The notes below the pieces were generated by a model. The model saw only the letters and a list, made by a program, of their open reading frames with translations. It did not search any database and was not told the origin of the DNA. The translations under genes and the position numbers were made by a program. A DNA stretch of 64,000 nt from Streptomyces microflavus (GTDB lineage Bacteria; Actinomycetota; Actinomycetes; Streptomycetales; Streptomycetaceae): positions 434,001 to 498,000 of the forward strand of contig NZ_BMUG01000007.1 of the NCBI RefSeq assembly GCF_014650075.1, written 5' to 3'. Positions 1 through 8,506 of this stretch are shown in pieces (positions within the stretch are counted from its first letter, which is position 1; each line of letters opens with the position of its first letter).

Positions 1-852
1 CACCTTCACCGCGACCACCGGCACCCCTGCCCGGGCGGCCCGGTCGGCGGCGAGCAGGAAGGAACGGCCGTCCTTGAGCCCCTCCACGTAACAGGCGATG
101 GCCCCCACCTCGGGGCGCTGGGCGAAGTACGCGATGAAGTCGGCGGTCTCCAGATCGGCCTCGTTGCCCGTGGGCGCCCAGTGCGAGAGCCGGATGCCCA
201 GCTCCTGGAGGGAGTGCAGCGGCCGGCCCTGGTGCCCGGACTGGGTGATGAGGGCGATGGCGGGGCCCTCCAGGTCGTCCCGGAACTCCTCGAAGGCGTT
301 CAGGTTGGTGTTCGGCCCCAGCAGCCGCAGCCCGGAGCGTTCCACGGCGGCCGCCAGCCGGGCCTGTGCCACCGCCCCCGCCTCCCCGGTCTCGGCGAAC
401 CCGGAGGCGAAGGCCACGGCGAAGGGGACCTTGGCCTCCGCCAGCTCCTCGATCACCGGGAGCGGGTCGGCGACCAGCAGGACCGCGAGGTCGACGGGCT
501 CGGGCAGCTCGGCCACGGAGGGGACGCAGGGCCGCCCGAACACGGTCTCCCGGGTCGGGTGCACCGGGTGCAGCCGCGCCCCGACGCGCTCGGCCCAGGC
601 GATGAGCTGCCGGGTGATGCCGGTGTTGGGGCGTCCTTCGGTGTCGGAGGCGCCGACGACGGCCACGGAGCGCGGCCGGAAGAAGCGGTCCAGGTCGGGC
701 ACGGCCAGGTGCAGCGGCCGCCCGCTGACATCGAGCCCGCCCTGCCGGGTGGCGGTGGGCAGGCTGACGACGGAGGCGTGCGGCTCCTCGCCGCAGGCCA
801 CCACCCGGGCGCGGAAGTCGGTGGTGAGGGTGCCGTGAGTCGATCCAAGCAT
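1..852 (-). CDS. Acyl-CoA synthetase-like CoA-binding protein (NDP-forming type), C-terminus beyond the window
   Basis: The reverse strand is open from an ATG at 852 to the window edge (284 codons). About residues 59-80 form a CoA-binding Rossmann motif (SVAVVGAS..., GRPNTG), followed by a second nucleotide-binding-like segment with ITQSGHQG. This order matches the CoA-binding and ligase-CoA domains of NDP-forming acyl-CoA synthetases, which interconvert acyl-CoA and acid plus ATP. The ATP-grasp half, if present, is not visible. AGGAG lies 10 nt before the start. Two copies of the palindrome shared by the acyl-CoA genes of this window lie 66-104 bp upstream, so I infer membership in that regulon. 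Substrate is unknown; a CoA-binding protein without ATP-grasp is also possible. Confidence 0.8.
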   Translation of the reverse strand, partial: MLGSTHGTLTTDFRARVVACGEEPHASVVSLPTATRQGGLDVSGRPLHLAVPDLDRFFRPRSVAVVGASDTEGRPNTGITRQLIAWAERVGARLHPVHPTRETVFGRPCVPSVAELPEPVDLAVLLVADPLPVIEELAEAKVPFAVAFASGFAETGEAGAVAQARLAAAVERSGLRLLGPNTNLNAFEEFRDDLEGPAIALITQSGHQGRPLHSLQELGIRLSHWAPTGNEADLETADFIAYFAQRPEVGAIACYVEGLKDGRSFLLAADRAARAGVPVVAVKV

Positions 853-917
853 CGTTCCGCCACTCCTGCTCGATGGTCCGCCGGCCCGGGGTCCGTGTGG
901 GGGGCAGGCGCAATTGG

Positions 918-932
918 CTGACGCCCTGTCAG
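918..932. promoter_or_regulatory. Second, weaker copy of the CTGACGG palindrome
   Basis: The 15 bp read ctgacgccctgtcag. The outer CTGAC/GTCAG arms pair, while the inner two positions of each arm do not. It lies 24 bp from the perfect copy at 942-956, so the acyl-CoA synthetase-like promoter may carry tandem operators. Confidence 0.4.
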
Positions 933-941
933 GTTACTGAA

Positions 942-956
942 CTGACGGCCCGTCAG
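942..956. promoter_or_regulatory. Perfect palindromic operator (CTGACGG-C-CCGTCAG) before the acyl-CoA synthetase-like gene
   Basis: Both 7-bp arms are exact inverted copies around one central base. It is the best-conserved member of a family found again at 11688, 16242, 16347, 26777 and 33205, each just before a gene of acyl-CoA or related metabolism. Size and symmetry suit a TetR-family dimer; the protein that binds is inferred only. Confidence 0.6.
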
Positions 957-1099
957 GAATGGTCGTGCAGGCAAAGGCTCCGGGCGGCCCCGGGTGCCGG
1001 GGTCGCGGTGGCCGCCCGGGTGCCGGGCGGCGGGGTCACGGTTGGCCGCCCGGGGTGGTCATGGGGCGGCGCGAAGTGGCGTAGAGTCGGGTTTACCGA

Positions 1100-1173
1100 C
1101 GCGGGGTGGAGCAGCTCGGTAGCTCGCTGGGCTCATAACCCAGAGGTCGCAGGTTCAAATCCTGTCCCCGCTA
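1100..1173 (+). tRNA. Initiator tRNA-fMet (CAT anticodon)
   Basis: The 74 nt fold into a complete cloverleaf: 7-bp acceptor stem whose first pair (C1-T72) is mismatched, D arm, anticodon arm with loop ctcataa, and T arm with ttcaaat. The mismatch at 1-72 and three consecutive G-C pairs at the base of the anticodon stem (ggg/ccc) are initiator hallmarks. CCA is not encoded, as is usual in Streptomyces. Confidence 0.95.
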
Positions 1174-1178
1174 CTGAA

Positions 1179-1215
1179 GGATGAGGCCCGGATCCCCTGG
1201 ATCCGGGCCTCATCC
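1179..1215 (+). terminator. Strong hairpin terminator after the initiator tRNA
   Basis: A perfect 17-bp stem (ggatgaggcccggatcc and its complement) closes a 3-nt loop only 5 nt after the tRNA. There is no long T tract, as is common for Streptomyces terminators. Confidence 0.85.
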
Positions 1216-1334
1216 GTGTGCCCCCCTCCAGGGACAGGGACCCCGCCCCTGCCCTCCTGGGGACCGGACAGGCGGACATCCCTCCCGGACGCTGAGCCAT
1301 GGCGGGGCGCGGGGGGCCGGGCGACGCTTGAGCC

Positions 1335-2207
1335 ATGACACAGACAGCAGACGCAACGCCCGCACCTTTCCCCGTCCTGGTGACCGGCTCCACCGGCAAG
1401 ACCGGCCGCAGGGTGGTGGCCCGCCTCCGTGAGCTGGGGGTGGAGACCCGGGCGGCCTCCCGGTCCGGGGAGACCCGGTTCGACTGGGAGGACCCGGCCA
1501 CCTGGGCGCCCGCCCTGGAGGGGGCCGCCGCCGTCTACATCGTCCCGCTGGACACCGTGCCCTCCCCGACGCCCGCCTTCGTCGAGCAGGCGGTCGCGGC
1601 CGGAGTGCGGCGGCTGGTGCTGCTCTCGGCCCGGGGCGTGAACGTACCGGGCTACTTCGGCCCCGGCGTCTACGAGGACGGGGGCCCGCATCTCCACGGC
1701 GAGGAGGCCGTGCGCTCCTCCGGCCTGGCCTGGACGATCCTGCGGCCCGGCTGGTTCGCCCAGAACTTCAGCGAGGGCGTCTTCCTCGACGGCGTACGCG
1801 CCGGGGAGCTGACCCTGCCCGTCGGGGACGGCGAAGCCGCGTACATCGACACGGACGACATCGCGGCGGTGGCGGTGGCGGCGCTCACCGAGGACGGCCA
1901 CGACAGCGAGGTGTACGAGTTGTCGGGTCCCCGCGCGCTGGGCGTCGCCGACGTCCTGGACGAGGTCGCGAAGGTGACCGGCGTACGCGCCTCCTACGCC
2001 CCGGTCGAGGAGGCCGTGTACCAGGAGGGCCTCATCGCGCACGGGATGTCGGAGGTGGAGGCCTCGCTCTGGATGGCCGCCCTGGAGCCGATCCGCACGA
2101 GCCGGGAGGCCCCGCTGAAGGACGGCGTCCACCGCGCCCTGGGCCGCCCCCCGCGCGACATCGCCGACGTCTTCAGGGACGCGGCGGCCGAGGGGGCCTG
2201 GGGCTGA
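1335..2207 (+). CDS. NmrA/SDR-type NAD(P)-binding protein, paralog 1
   Basis: This is a 290-aa Rossmann protein. The dinucleotide-binding motif TGSTGKTGRRV sits at about residues 17-27. It lacks the usual YxxxK catalytic pair of classical SDRs in the expected place, which fits the atypical NmrA/YtfG-like group that acts on quinones or only senses NAD(P). Sequence blocks TGKTGRRVV, ASRSGE.RFDW and TW.PAL are shared with the protein at 3826-4689, so the two are paralogs on either side of two regulators. It converges on the MarR gene. Substrate unknown; quinone or small-ketone reduction is an inference. Confidence 0.8.
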   Translation: MTQTADATPAPFPVLVTGSTGKTGRRVVARLRELGVETRAASRSGETRFDWEDPATWAPALEGAAAVYIVPLDTVPSPTPAFVEQAVAAGVRRLVLLSARGVNVPGYFGPGVYEDGGPHLHGEEAVRSSGLAWTILRPGWFAQNFSEGVFLDGVRAGELTLPVGDGEAAYIDTDDIAAVAVAALTEDGHDSEVYELSGPRALGVADVLDEVAKVTGVRASYAPVEEAVYQEGLIAHGMSEVEASLWMAALEPIRTSREAPLKDGVHRALGRPPRDIADVFRDAAAEGAWG

Positions 2208-2251
2208 GGGGGCCGGGGGCTGAGGGGGCCTGGGGTCAAGGGGGCGGGCGG

Positions 2252-2719
2252 CTAGTCCGGGGCGTCGCCGGTGTTGCGGATCATCTGCTGGAGCACCCGG
2301 AGGGCGGTGACGTAATCGGCGTCGTCGATGCCCCGGTGGATGCGCTCACGGATGGCCGGGGCGTGCCGCTTGAGCCCCACCCGCGCCTCCTCGCCCGCCT
2401 CGGTGATCCACAGCCGCCCGTCACCGTCCCGGGTGAGCCATCCGCGCTCCACCAGTACCTCCGACTCGGCGGTCAGGTCGTCCTCGGGCCGGATGTAGCT
2501 GCGCATGGCGCGCTGGAGCTCGGGGACGGTCATGCCGTCGCCATCGGGAGAGAGGTCGTTCCTCGACAGATTGCGCAGCAGCCAGAACTGGGGCTGGGTG
2601 AAGCCGCGTTCGGCCTGCCGGTCCCGGGTGAACCCGATGAGCGCCTCGTAGGCCAGGCCGGTCCAGTAGGCGGCGGGCTGGGCGGCGAGTTCGGCGTAGG
2701 TGAACTGATGGTCCGTCAT
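2252..2719 (-). CDS. MarR-family winged-helix regulator
   Basis: About 155 aa from the ATG at 2719; an in-frame TTG at 2761 would add 14 residues of low complexity and is less likely. The helical N-terminus, central winged helix (NDLSPDGDGMTVPELQRAM through VERGWLTRDGDGRLWITEAG) and C-terminal helix match the MarR fold. MarR proteins bind promoters as dimers and are released by small phenolic or oxidant ligands. It lies 57 bp after the AraC-type gene on the same strand and converges with an NmrA-like oxidoreductase, which is a plausible target. Ligand unknown. Confidence 0.8.
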   Translation of the reverse strand: MTDHQFTYAELAAQPAAYWTGLAYEALIGFTRDRQAERGFTQPQFWLLRNLSRNDLSPDGDGMTVPELQRAMRSYIRPEDDLTAESEVLVERGWLTRDGDGRLWITEAGEEARVGLKRHAPAIRERIHRGIDDADYVTALRVLQQMIRNTGDAPD

Positions 2720-2772
2720 GAGCGCTGCCTCGTCCTCGGGGTTGTCCGCTGATGAATCCAACGTAGAACCTC

Positions 2773-2800
2773 AAGTTAAGTTGACGTCAAGGAGGTGCGA
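2773..2800 (-). promoter_or_regulatory. Possible promoter/operator of the MarR gene
   Basis: Reading on the minus strand, TTGACG could act as a -35 box with AT-rich DNA behind it. A perfect 10-bp palindrome ttgacgtcaa (2781-2790) overlaps it, followed by AACTT-AACTT direct repeats. This AT-richness is unusual here and suggests an autoregulatory site straddling the end of the upstream gene. No strong -10 box is visible. Confidence 0.35.
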
Positions 2801-3723
2801 AGGCCTCCCTGCCGGTACGAGCTCGGGCTCTCGCCCCGGAGCCGTTTGAACGCCGCGCTGAAGCCGAACGCGTCCGCGTAGCCGACCCGCCGGGCCACCG
2901 CCGCCACCGTCAGCTCCGGGCGGGTCAGCAGGTCGGCGGCGAGGGTCATGCGCCACTCGGTCAGGTACGCCACCGGGCCGTCCCCGACCAGCTCCGTGAA
3001 CCGTTTCGCCAGGGTGGTGCGCGACACCCCCGCCCGGGCCGCCAGCTCCGCCGTCGTCCAGGGGTGGGCCGGGTCCTCGTGCATCGCCCGCAGCGCGGGG
3101 CCCGCGACCTCGTCGCCGAGGGCGCCGTACCACCCCGGCGGCTCGGCCTCCGGCCGGTCGAACCAGTCCCGCAGGGTGCACACGAGCATCCAGTCCAGCA
3201 GCCGGTCGAGCACGATCTGGTGCCCGGGCCGCGCGCCGCCGATCTGGGCGACCAGGTAGTCGCGCAGCGGACCGCAGTCGTCCTCGTCGGGCACGACGAG
3301 GACCGGCGGGAGGGCCCGGAGCAGCCGCAGGGGAACCTCCGCCTGTACGTCGTAGGCGGCGGCCAACAGCACGGTGGGTCCGGCGAGTTCGGAACCGTGG
3401 CCGTCGGGGGGTGCCAGGTCGTCGCCCCAGCGCACCTCCCGTACGCCGGGGGCGGTCCCCGGCACCGTCGTACCCGCGCTGTTCGCCGGGTCGTCGGTGA
3501 AGGTGAACGGCGCCGGCCCCCGTACGATCGCGGCCTCCCCGAAAGCCAGCCGCCGCGGCTCCCCGCCCTCCGGCACGATCCACCCGGCACCCCGCATCGG
3601 CAGGCACAGCGTCAGGTAGGCCCCGTCCGTGAAGCGCAGGGACCACGGTGGCCACAGCACCGACCGCCCGAACACCGCACCCTTGCCCCGCACGCCACGC
3701 AACAGTTCGTCGAACACGTCCAT
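2776..3723 (-). CDS. AraC-family regulator with N-terminal cupin
   Basis: 315 aa. Residues ~1-190 resemble the cupin sensor found in AraC regulators (AraC_binding_2 type), and the last ~100 residues carry two helix-turn-helix units: WTTAELAARAGVSRTTLAKRF, then LTVAAVARRVGYADAFGFSAAFKR. The second is the conserved AraC signature. The start ATG at 3723 faces the NmrA paralog beginning at 3826, with a 102-bp divergent promoter region. I infer control of that neighbour; the ligand is unknown. Confidence 0.88.
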   Translation of the reverse strand: MDVFDELLRGVRGKGAVFGRSVLWPPWSLRFTDGAYLTLCLPMRGAGWIVPEGGEPRRLAFGEAAIVRGPAPFTFTDDPANSAGTTVPGTAPGVREVRWGDDLAPPDGHGSELAGPTVLLAAAYDVQAEVPLRLLRALPPVLVVPDEDDCGPLRDYLVAQIGGARPGHQIVLDRLLDWMLVCTLRDWFDRPEAEPPGWYGALGDEVAGPALRAMHEDPAHPWTTAELAARAGVSRTTLAKRFTELVGDGPVAYLTEWRMTLAADLLTRPELTVAAVARRVGYADAFGFSAAFKRLRGESPSSYRQGGLRTSLTST

Positions 3724-3825
3724 GGCGCCACGATAGGCAGAGAATCCGGGCGTCCCGGACGTTCACCTATGCACTGCGGACGGACGCCCATGGTTCGGGT
3801 GGCCCCCGCACGATGGACTTGCCCC

Positions 3826-4689
3826 ATGACAGCGAAGACCGGCACGCACCGCACCCCGTCCACCGTCCTCGTCCTCGGGGCCACCGGCAAGACCGGGCGC
3901 CGGGTCGTGGACCACCTGCGCGCCTCCGGGACGGCCACGGTCCGGGGGGCCTCCCGCTCCGGCGAGGTCCGGTTCGACTGGACGCTCCCCGACACCTGGG
4001 AGCCCGCCCTCGCGGGAGCCGACGCGCTCTACCTCGTGGCGCCCGACGACCCGTCCCCCGTACGGGAGTTCGTGCGGCAGGCCGCAGCACTCGGCGTACG
4101 CCGCTTCGTGGCGCTCTCCGGCCGCGGCATCGAGAAGGCGGGGGAGAAGGGGTTCGGCCAGGGCATGGCGGCCGCTGAGGCCGCGGTCCAGGAGTCCGGG
4201 GCCGAGTGGACGCTCCTGCGCCCCAACAACTTCTTCCAGAACTTCGACGAGGACCTGTGGCTGGCCCCGCTCCGGGCCGGCCGGCTGGGCCTGCCGATCG
4301 GGGACATGCCGGAACCGTTCATCGACGCCGGTGATGTGGCGGAGGTCGCGGCGGCGGTCCTCACCGAGGACGGCGACCGCCACGCGGGCCGCACGTACGA
4401 GCTGTCGGGCCCCCGCGCGCTCACCTTCGCCGAGGCCACCCGCACCATCGCGGGGGCGGCGGGCCGCCCGATCCGTTACGAGGAGCTCACCCCGGCCGCG
4501 TACCGCGCCGAACTCCTCGCCGAGGGGTGGCCGGAGGCGGCGGCCGACGGGCTGGGCGCCATGTTCGCCCTGCACCGGGCGGGTTACACCGCCGAGGTCA
4601 CCGACGACGTCCGCCGGATCCTGGGGCGGGCCCCGGCCGACCTGGAACCGTGGGCGCGGGGCGTTGCGACGCGGGGCGTGTGGGCGTAG
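3826..4689 (+). CDS. NmrA/SDR-type NAD(P)-binding protein, paralog 2
   Basis: 287 aa from ATG 3826, which places the Rossmann motif LGATGKTGRRVV near residues 14-25. Longer in-frame extensions upstream run antisense through the AraC gene and are not credible. Related to the 1335-2207 protein along its length. Divergent from the AraC regulator, so probably controlled by it. Function as an NAD(P)H:quinone or small-molecule reductase is a family-level guess. Confidence 0.82.
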   Translation: MTAKTGTHRTPSTVLVLGATGKTGRRVVDHLRASGTATVRGASRSGEVRFDWTLPDTWEPALAGADALYLVAPDDPSPVREFVRQAAALGVRRFVALSGRGIEKAGEKGFGQGMAAAEAAVQESGAEWTLLRPNNFFQNFDEDLWLAPLRAGRLGLPIGDMPEPFIDAGDVAEVAAAVLTEDGDRHAGRTYELSGPRALTFAEATRTIAGAAGRPIRYEELTPAAYRAELLAEGWPEAAADGLGAMFALHRAGYTAEVTDDVRRILGRAPADLEPWARGVATRGVWA

Positions 4690-4746
4690 GGGGGAGCCGC
4701 CTCCGGACGCCCGGACCCCCGGACCCCCGGATCCCCGGACCCCCGG

Positions 4747-4784
4747 CCTCCGGACCCCCGGTCGGGGGGCCGGGGGTCCGGAGG
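4747..4784. terminator. Bidirectional hairpin terminator in a CCGGACCCC-rich spacer
   Basis: A 15-bp perfect stem (cctccggacccccgg and its complement) with an 8-nt loop lies between convergent genes. It is embedded in repeated ggacccccgg blocks from about 4710. Confidence 0.7.
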
Positions 4785-4827
4785 ACCGGGACTTCAGGGG
4801 TCGGTGTCCCGAGGCCGTACTACTGGG

Positions 4828-6387
4828 TCACCTCGTGCTCGTACCCGTCGTCGCGTCCGCATCCGCCACGTACGACAGCGGCGCCTGCCGTCCGGCGGCG
4901 GTCGGCGGGTTCTTCAGGGAGCCCAGGTCGTGGGCGTACGTGCCCACAGCGTTGGCGATGACGTCGATGTTGATGTCGAACGCCTTCGTGTTGATATTCC
5001 TGAGCGTGTCCCCGGCCGCGTGGTAGTTCACGTCGAACGCGACCCCCGCCTGGCCGCCCCATTTCGCCGCCTCGGCCGGCGTCTTCAGCGCCTCCATGCC
5101 GGAGAACGTACCGCCGGAGGGGATCCCCGCCAGAACGAAGGGGTGGTAGTCCGAGCGGCCGATGAAGGGCGTTCCGGCGGTCGGGAGCCCCCGGTCGCCC
5201 AGGAACGTGGTGATGTCACGTTCGAGCTGGGCCGAACCCGTAGGGCCTTCGGGGAAGTTGAGGCCGTCGGAGTTGTCGCCGTCGAAGACGAACAGGCCGT
5301 AGTTGGGCGAGGCGAGGTTCTCGAAGTTCAGATAGAGCTTGATCTTCTGCCGCTCCGCGGGCGTCAGGCTCTCGACGTAGTGCGCGGAGCCGAACAGGCC
5401 GCTCTCCGCCGCCGACCACCAGGCGAACCGCACCTTGTTGCGCGGCTGCTTCTCCTTCTTGGCCAGCTTCAGAGCGACGTCCAGCAGGCCGGCCGCGCCC
5501 GATCCGTTGTCGTTGATGCCCGGACCGGCCTTCACCGAGTCCAGGTGGGCCCCGAGCGCCACGGTGCTGGCGGCGTCGCCGCCCCGCGTCTCGGCGATGA
5601 CGTTCCGCGTGGTGCGGGTCTCCTGGAGCTGGCGGACCTCGAAGGAGATGGTCACCGGGCCGTTGGCGAGGTCGGCGGCGAGCCTGTCCCCGTCCGGCTT
5701 GGAGAGCCCGGCGGTGGGGATCTTCACGGTGGCCGGGTCGCCGAGGGTGCCGGACAGCGGACCGTACCCGGCGTCGATGTTGTTGTAGATGATGGCCCCG
5801 GCCGCGCCCGCCGCCGCGGCCTGCTCCTGTTTGGCGTCGAAGGTGCAGCCGCCGCGCTTGATCAGCGCGATTTTGCCGGTGAAGGCGCCCGCCGCGTAGT
5901 CGCCCGGTTCGCAGCCGGTGGTGCCGTCCTCGTCGACCGGCGGGGCGGCCAGCTCGGCCGTGATGCCGCCGACCGGCGTCGACTTGGTGTAGGTGAGCGC
6001 CTTGATCTCGGCGTCGAACGGTGTGGGGGAGACGGCGGAGAGCTTCTCGGCCAGCGTCTCGGTGTAGATGAAGTCGAACTTCTGGGACGAGACGCGGTAC
6101 CCGGCCGCCTTCAGCAGTGTCTGCACATAGGCGGCGGAGATCTCGTGCCCCAGTGATCCGGCGACACGGTGACCGCCCGTCGCCTGGGCTATCGCCTGTA
6201 AGGCCACGAGGTGCTTGCGGGCGTCCTTGGCGGACGCGTCACGCACCAGCGCCTTCGAGAGGGCGGCGGCGTCCTGGCCCGCCCTGTCCTTGTGGGCGGA
6301 GGCGGGCGATGCCGAGGCCAGCAGAAGAGGGGCCACCAGTGCGGTGGCTGCCAGGGCAGCGACGGATCTTCGAACGGAGGCGCTCAC
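4828..6387 (-). CDS. Secreted M28-family zinc aminopeptidase with PA domain
   Basis: 519 aa from a GTG at 6387 preceded by GGGAAGGA; a TTG at 6411 gives a longer frame but no ribosome site. Residues 1-31 form a Sec signal peptide ending ASPASA. A PA insert covers roughly residues 125-235, and the M28 catalytic domain follows with GAHLDS near residue 280, GINDNGSGAAG, and SAAESGLFGS. These hold the His/Asp/Glu zinc ligands and the catalytic Glu of the Streptomyces griseus aminopeptidase family. The enzyme should remove N-terminal hydrophobic residues from extracellular peptides. It stands alone, with a tandem-repeat tract upstream. Confidence 0.92.
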   Translation of the reverse strand: MSASVRRSVAALAATALVAPLLLASASPASAHKDRAGQDAAALSKALVRDASAKDARKHLVALQAIAQATGGHRVAGSLGHEISAAYVQTLLKAAGYRVSSQKFDFIYTETLAEKLSAVSPTPFDAEIKALTYTKSTPVGGITAELAAPPVDEDGTTGCEPGDYAAGAFTGKIALIKRGGCTFDAKQEQAAAAGAAGAIIYNNIDAGYGPLSGTLGDPATVKIPTAGLSKPDGDRLAADLANGPVTISFEVRQLQETRTTRNVIAETRGGDAASTVALGAHLDSVKAGPGINDNGSGAAGLLDVALKLAKKEKQPRNKVRFAWWSAAESGLFGSAHYVESLTPAERQKIKLYLNFENLASPNYGLFVFDGDNSDGLNFPEGPTGSAQLERDITTFLGDRGLPTAGTPFIGRSDYHPFVLAGIPSGGTFSGMEALKTPAEAAKWGGQAGVAFDVNYHAAGDTLRNINTKAFDINIDVIANAVGTYAHDLGSLKNPPTAAGRQAPLSYVADADATTGTSTR

Positions 6388-6529
6388 AGAAGTCCTTCCC
6401 GGTACGGACAAGATGAGGGGAAGTTAGCGATCTACGTGCCCCCCTGTGAACACCTGTGCCACAACTCAGTGCATTAATCACACAGTTGTCATCATGTCGC
6501 CGTAGTCACTCCTGCGTGGCCTCGATCTA

Positions 6530-6600
6530 CGCAGGAGTGATCTACGCAGGCGTGGTCCACGCGGGTGTGATCCACCCGGGTGTGATCCACGCGGGGTGGG
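6530..6600. repeat. 15-bp degenerate tandem repeat, about 4.5 copies
   Basis: Units begin at 6530, 6545, 6560 and 6575 with the pattern cgc(a/g)gg(a/c/t)gtg(a/g)tc(t/c)a, and a partial unit follows at 6590. A weaker partial unit lies at about 6512-6529. The array is in the spacer between the aminopeptidase promoter and the end of the next gene, outside any convincing coding frame. Confidence 0.8.
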
Positions 6601-6607
6601 CCGGGGC

Positions 6608-7060
6608 TCAGTGCTCCGGCCAGAGCTGGAACAGCCAGACCTCCAGCGGGACTTCACGCGGAGCCGGCTCGGGGAACTTGTCGTCCTCGTCGGGGTCGAG
6701 CTCGCGGCTCCGGTGCAGGAGACGGAAGCGGTACGGGCCGGGCGTGACGGGCGCGGACTCGTTGAAGAAGCCGAAGAGGTCCAGGACGGCCAGGCGCTCC
6801 TCCAGCGCGGCACGGAACTCGCGCCGGTAGGTCCAGAGGCCCTCCTCCGGCTCCGGCGGCTCGCCGGACCACGACTCCAGCCGTACGAGCGGGTGGTGGT
6901 CGGTCCAGACGGTGGAGAGGTACAGCCCGGCCCCGGGGACCTGGATCCGCTCGTCGTCGGCCGGCGGCTCGTCGAACCACATCGTGCCCACCTGGACCGT
7001 CCGGTGGTCCACCCGCGGCCGGATGTCGTCCCGGCGGATCATCCGTGGCGGCTGCAACAC
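6608..7060 (-). CDS. Hypothetical acidic protein
   Basis: 150 aa with GTG start at 7060 behind GGAGGAGG. Rich in Trp, Glu and Pro, with no signal peptide or membrane segment. The body LYLSTVWTDHHPLVRLESW and the C-terminus EVPLEVWLFQLWPE suggest a compact beta-rich cytosolic protein. I do not recognise a family. It lies 23 bp after the monooxygenase gene on the same strand and may be cotranscribed with it. Confidence 0.7.
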   Translation of the reverse strand: MLQPPRMIRRDDIRPRVDHRTVQVGTMWFDEPPADDERIQVPGAGLYLSTVWTDHHPLVRLESWSGEPPEPEEGLWTYRREFRAALEERLAVLDLFGFFNESAPVTPGPYRFRLLHRSRELDPDEDDKFPEPAPREVPLEVWLFQLWPEH

Positions 7061-7083
7061 CTCTGCCTCCTCCGGGCGCGGCC

Positions 7084-8277
7084 TCAGTGGGACCGCGCCA
7101 CCTTCTTGGCGATCTTCCCGGCGTCCAGGGCCAGTTCGCGGAGCATCCCGCTGATCGGGTTGGTGAAGCCGGTGAAGTAGAGGCCCGGGGCCTGCTTCGG
7201 GGTGCGGCCGCCGTGGGTGACCGGGCGGCCCCGCGCGTCCAGCACGTCCAGGTGGCCGAGCAGCGGCTCCAGGGCGCGGGTGTAGCCGGTCGCCGCGATC
7301 ACGGCGTCCGGGGTGAGGCGGGTGCCGTCGGCCAGGACCACCGCGTCCTTGTCGAAGGAGGCTACGGTCGCCACCGGGGTCACCCGGCCGGCCTTCACCG
7401 CGTCGATCAACCCCACGTCCTGGACCGGGATCGCCCCCTCCCGGACCCGGGAGTACAGGCCCGCCTCCGGACGCGGCAGCCCCTGGGCGGCCAGGTCGGG
7501 TACGGCGATCCGGGCCATGACGGCCCCCGCCCGGTCCACGAGCCGCACCGGCAGCCGGCGGACCAGGATGCCGGTCGCCTGGGCGGGCCAGCCCGCCGTG
7601 GAGCGGCGCACGATGTGCGGGGCGGTGCGCACCGCGATCCGTACCCGGGAGGCCCCGCCCTCCGCCAGGTCCGCCGCGATCTCCGCCCCCGTGTTGCCGA
7701 TGCCGACCACCAGGACGTCCTTGTCGGCGTACGGGGCCGGGTTGCGGTACTCCGCCGCGTGCAGCAGCTCACCGGTGAACGTGTCGCGCCCCGGCCAGTC
7801 CGGGATGCGCGGGGTGTGGTTGAAGCCCGTGGCGACGACGACCGCGCGGCCCCGCAGGACCCGGCCGCCGGTGGCGGTGAGCTGCCAGTCGCCGGAGCCG
7901 TCGGGGGCCGGGTCGATCCGGTTCACCTCGACGCCCGTCACCACTTCCAGCTCGTGGTGCTCGGTGTACTTCTCCAGGTACCGCACCACGTCGTCCCGGC
8001 CCACCCACCGCCCGAACCTGCGCGGCATCTTCAGCCCCGGCAGCGCCGACCAGCGGCGCGTGGTGTGCAGGTGCAGCCGGTCGTAGTGGCCGCGCCAGGA
8101 GGCGCCGACCCGGTCCGACTTCTCCAGGACCACCGCCCGTACGCCCCGGGCGCGGAGCGCGGCGGCGGTGGCGAGGCCTCCGGGGCCGCCGCCGATGACG
8201 TAGACGGGCCGGTCGTCCGTGCGGTCGGTGAGGGCGACGGCGTCGGTACTGCCTGTGGGGGACGGGCTGTTGGGCAT
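7084..8277 (-). CDS. Flavin-containing monooxygenase-like FAD/NAD(P) oxidoreductase
   Basis: 397 aa. An N-terminal FAD Rossmann motif (YVIGGGPGGLATAAAL, about residues 25-40) and a second NAD(P)-binding motif (VVGIGNTGAEIAADLAEGG, near residue 190) bracket the layout of class B flavoprotein monooxygenases of the YUCCA/TrkA-like type. The final ATG-x-Y motif (IAATGYTRALEPLL) also fits. These enzymes oxygenate N, S or C atoms of small molecules with NADPH and O2. The start at 8277 has no clear ribosome site and may be leaderless. Substrate not deducible. Confidence 0.85.
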   Translation of the reverse strand: MPNSPSPTGSTDAVALTDRTDDRPVYVIGGGPGGLATAAALRARGVRAVVLEKSDRVGASWRGHYDRLHLHTTRRWSALPGLKMPRRFGRWVGRDDVVRYLEKYTEHHELEVVTGVEVNRIDPAPDGSGDWQLTATGGRVLRGRAVVVATGFNHTPRIPDWPGRDTFTGELLHAAEYRNPAPYADKDVLVVGIGNTGAEIAADLAEGGASRVRIAVRTAPHIVRRSTAGWPAQATGILVRRLPVRLVDRAGAVMARIAVPDLAAQGLPRPEAGLYSRVREGAIPVQDVGLIDAVKAGRVTPVATVASFDKDAVVLADGTRLTPDAVIAATGYTRALEPLLGHLDVLDARGRPVTHGGRTPKQAPGLYFTGFTNPISGMLRELALDAGKIAKKVARSH

Positions 8278-8397
8278 GGTTCGGAGCGTAATCGCCCGCT
8301 CTGTTGATGGGTCTCGGTCAAGGTGGGAATCGATTGCGAATTGATCACGGGGGGCGTGATGGGACGGTTGCGTACTGTTCGCACCCCGCTTCCCGTC

Positions 8398-8416
8398 TAA
8401 GGTAAGGCTAACCTTG
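8398..8416. promoter_or_regulatory. Iron box (DmdR/IdeR-type operator)
   Basis: The 19 bp taaggtaaggctaaccttg match 15 of 19 positions of the remembered actinobacterial iron-box consensus TTAGGTTAGGCTAACCTAA. It stands about 90 bp before the siderophore-binding protein, so the importer is probably repressed by Fe(II)-DmdR when iron is plentiful. Confidence 0.75.
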
Positions 8417-8506
8417 CTTCGGTTGATGTGAGGTGACCATCGGGGGGTCTTCGCGCGGTGCAGTGCCGTGCGCCCGCCCGGCGGTCGAAGGGGTGGGACG
8501 ACGGAT

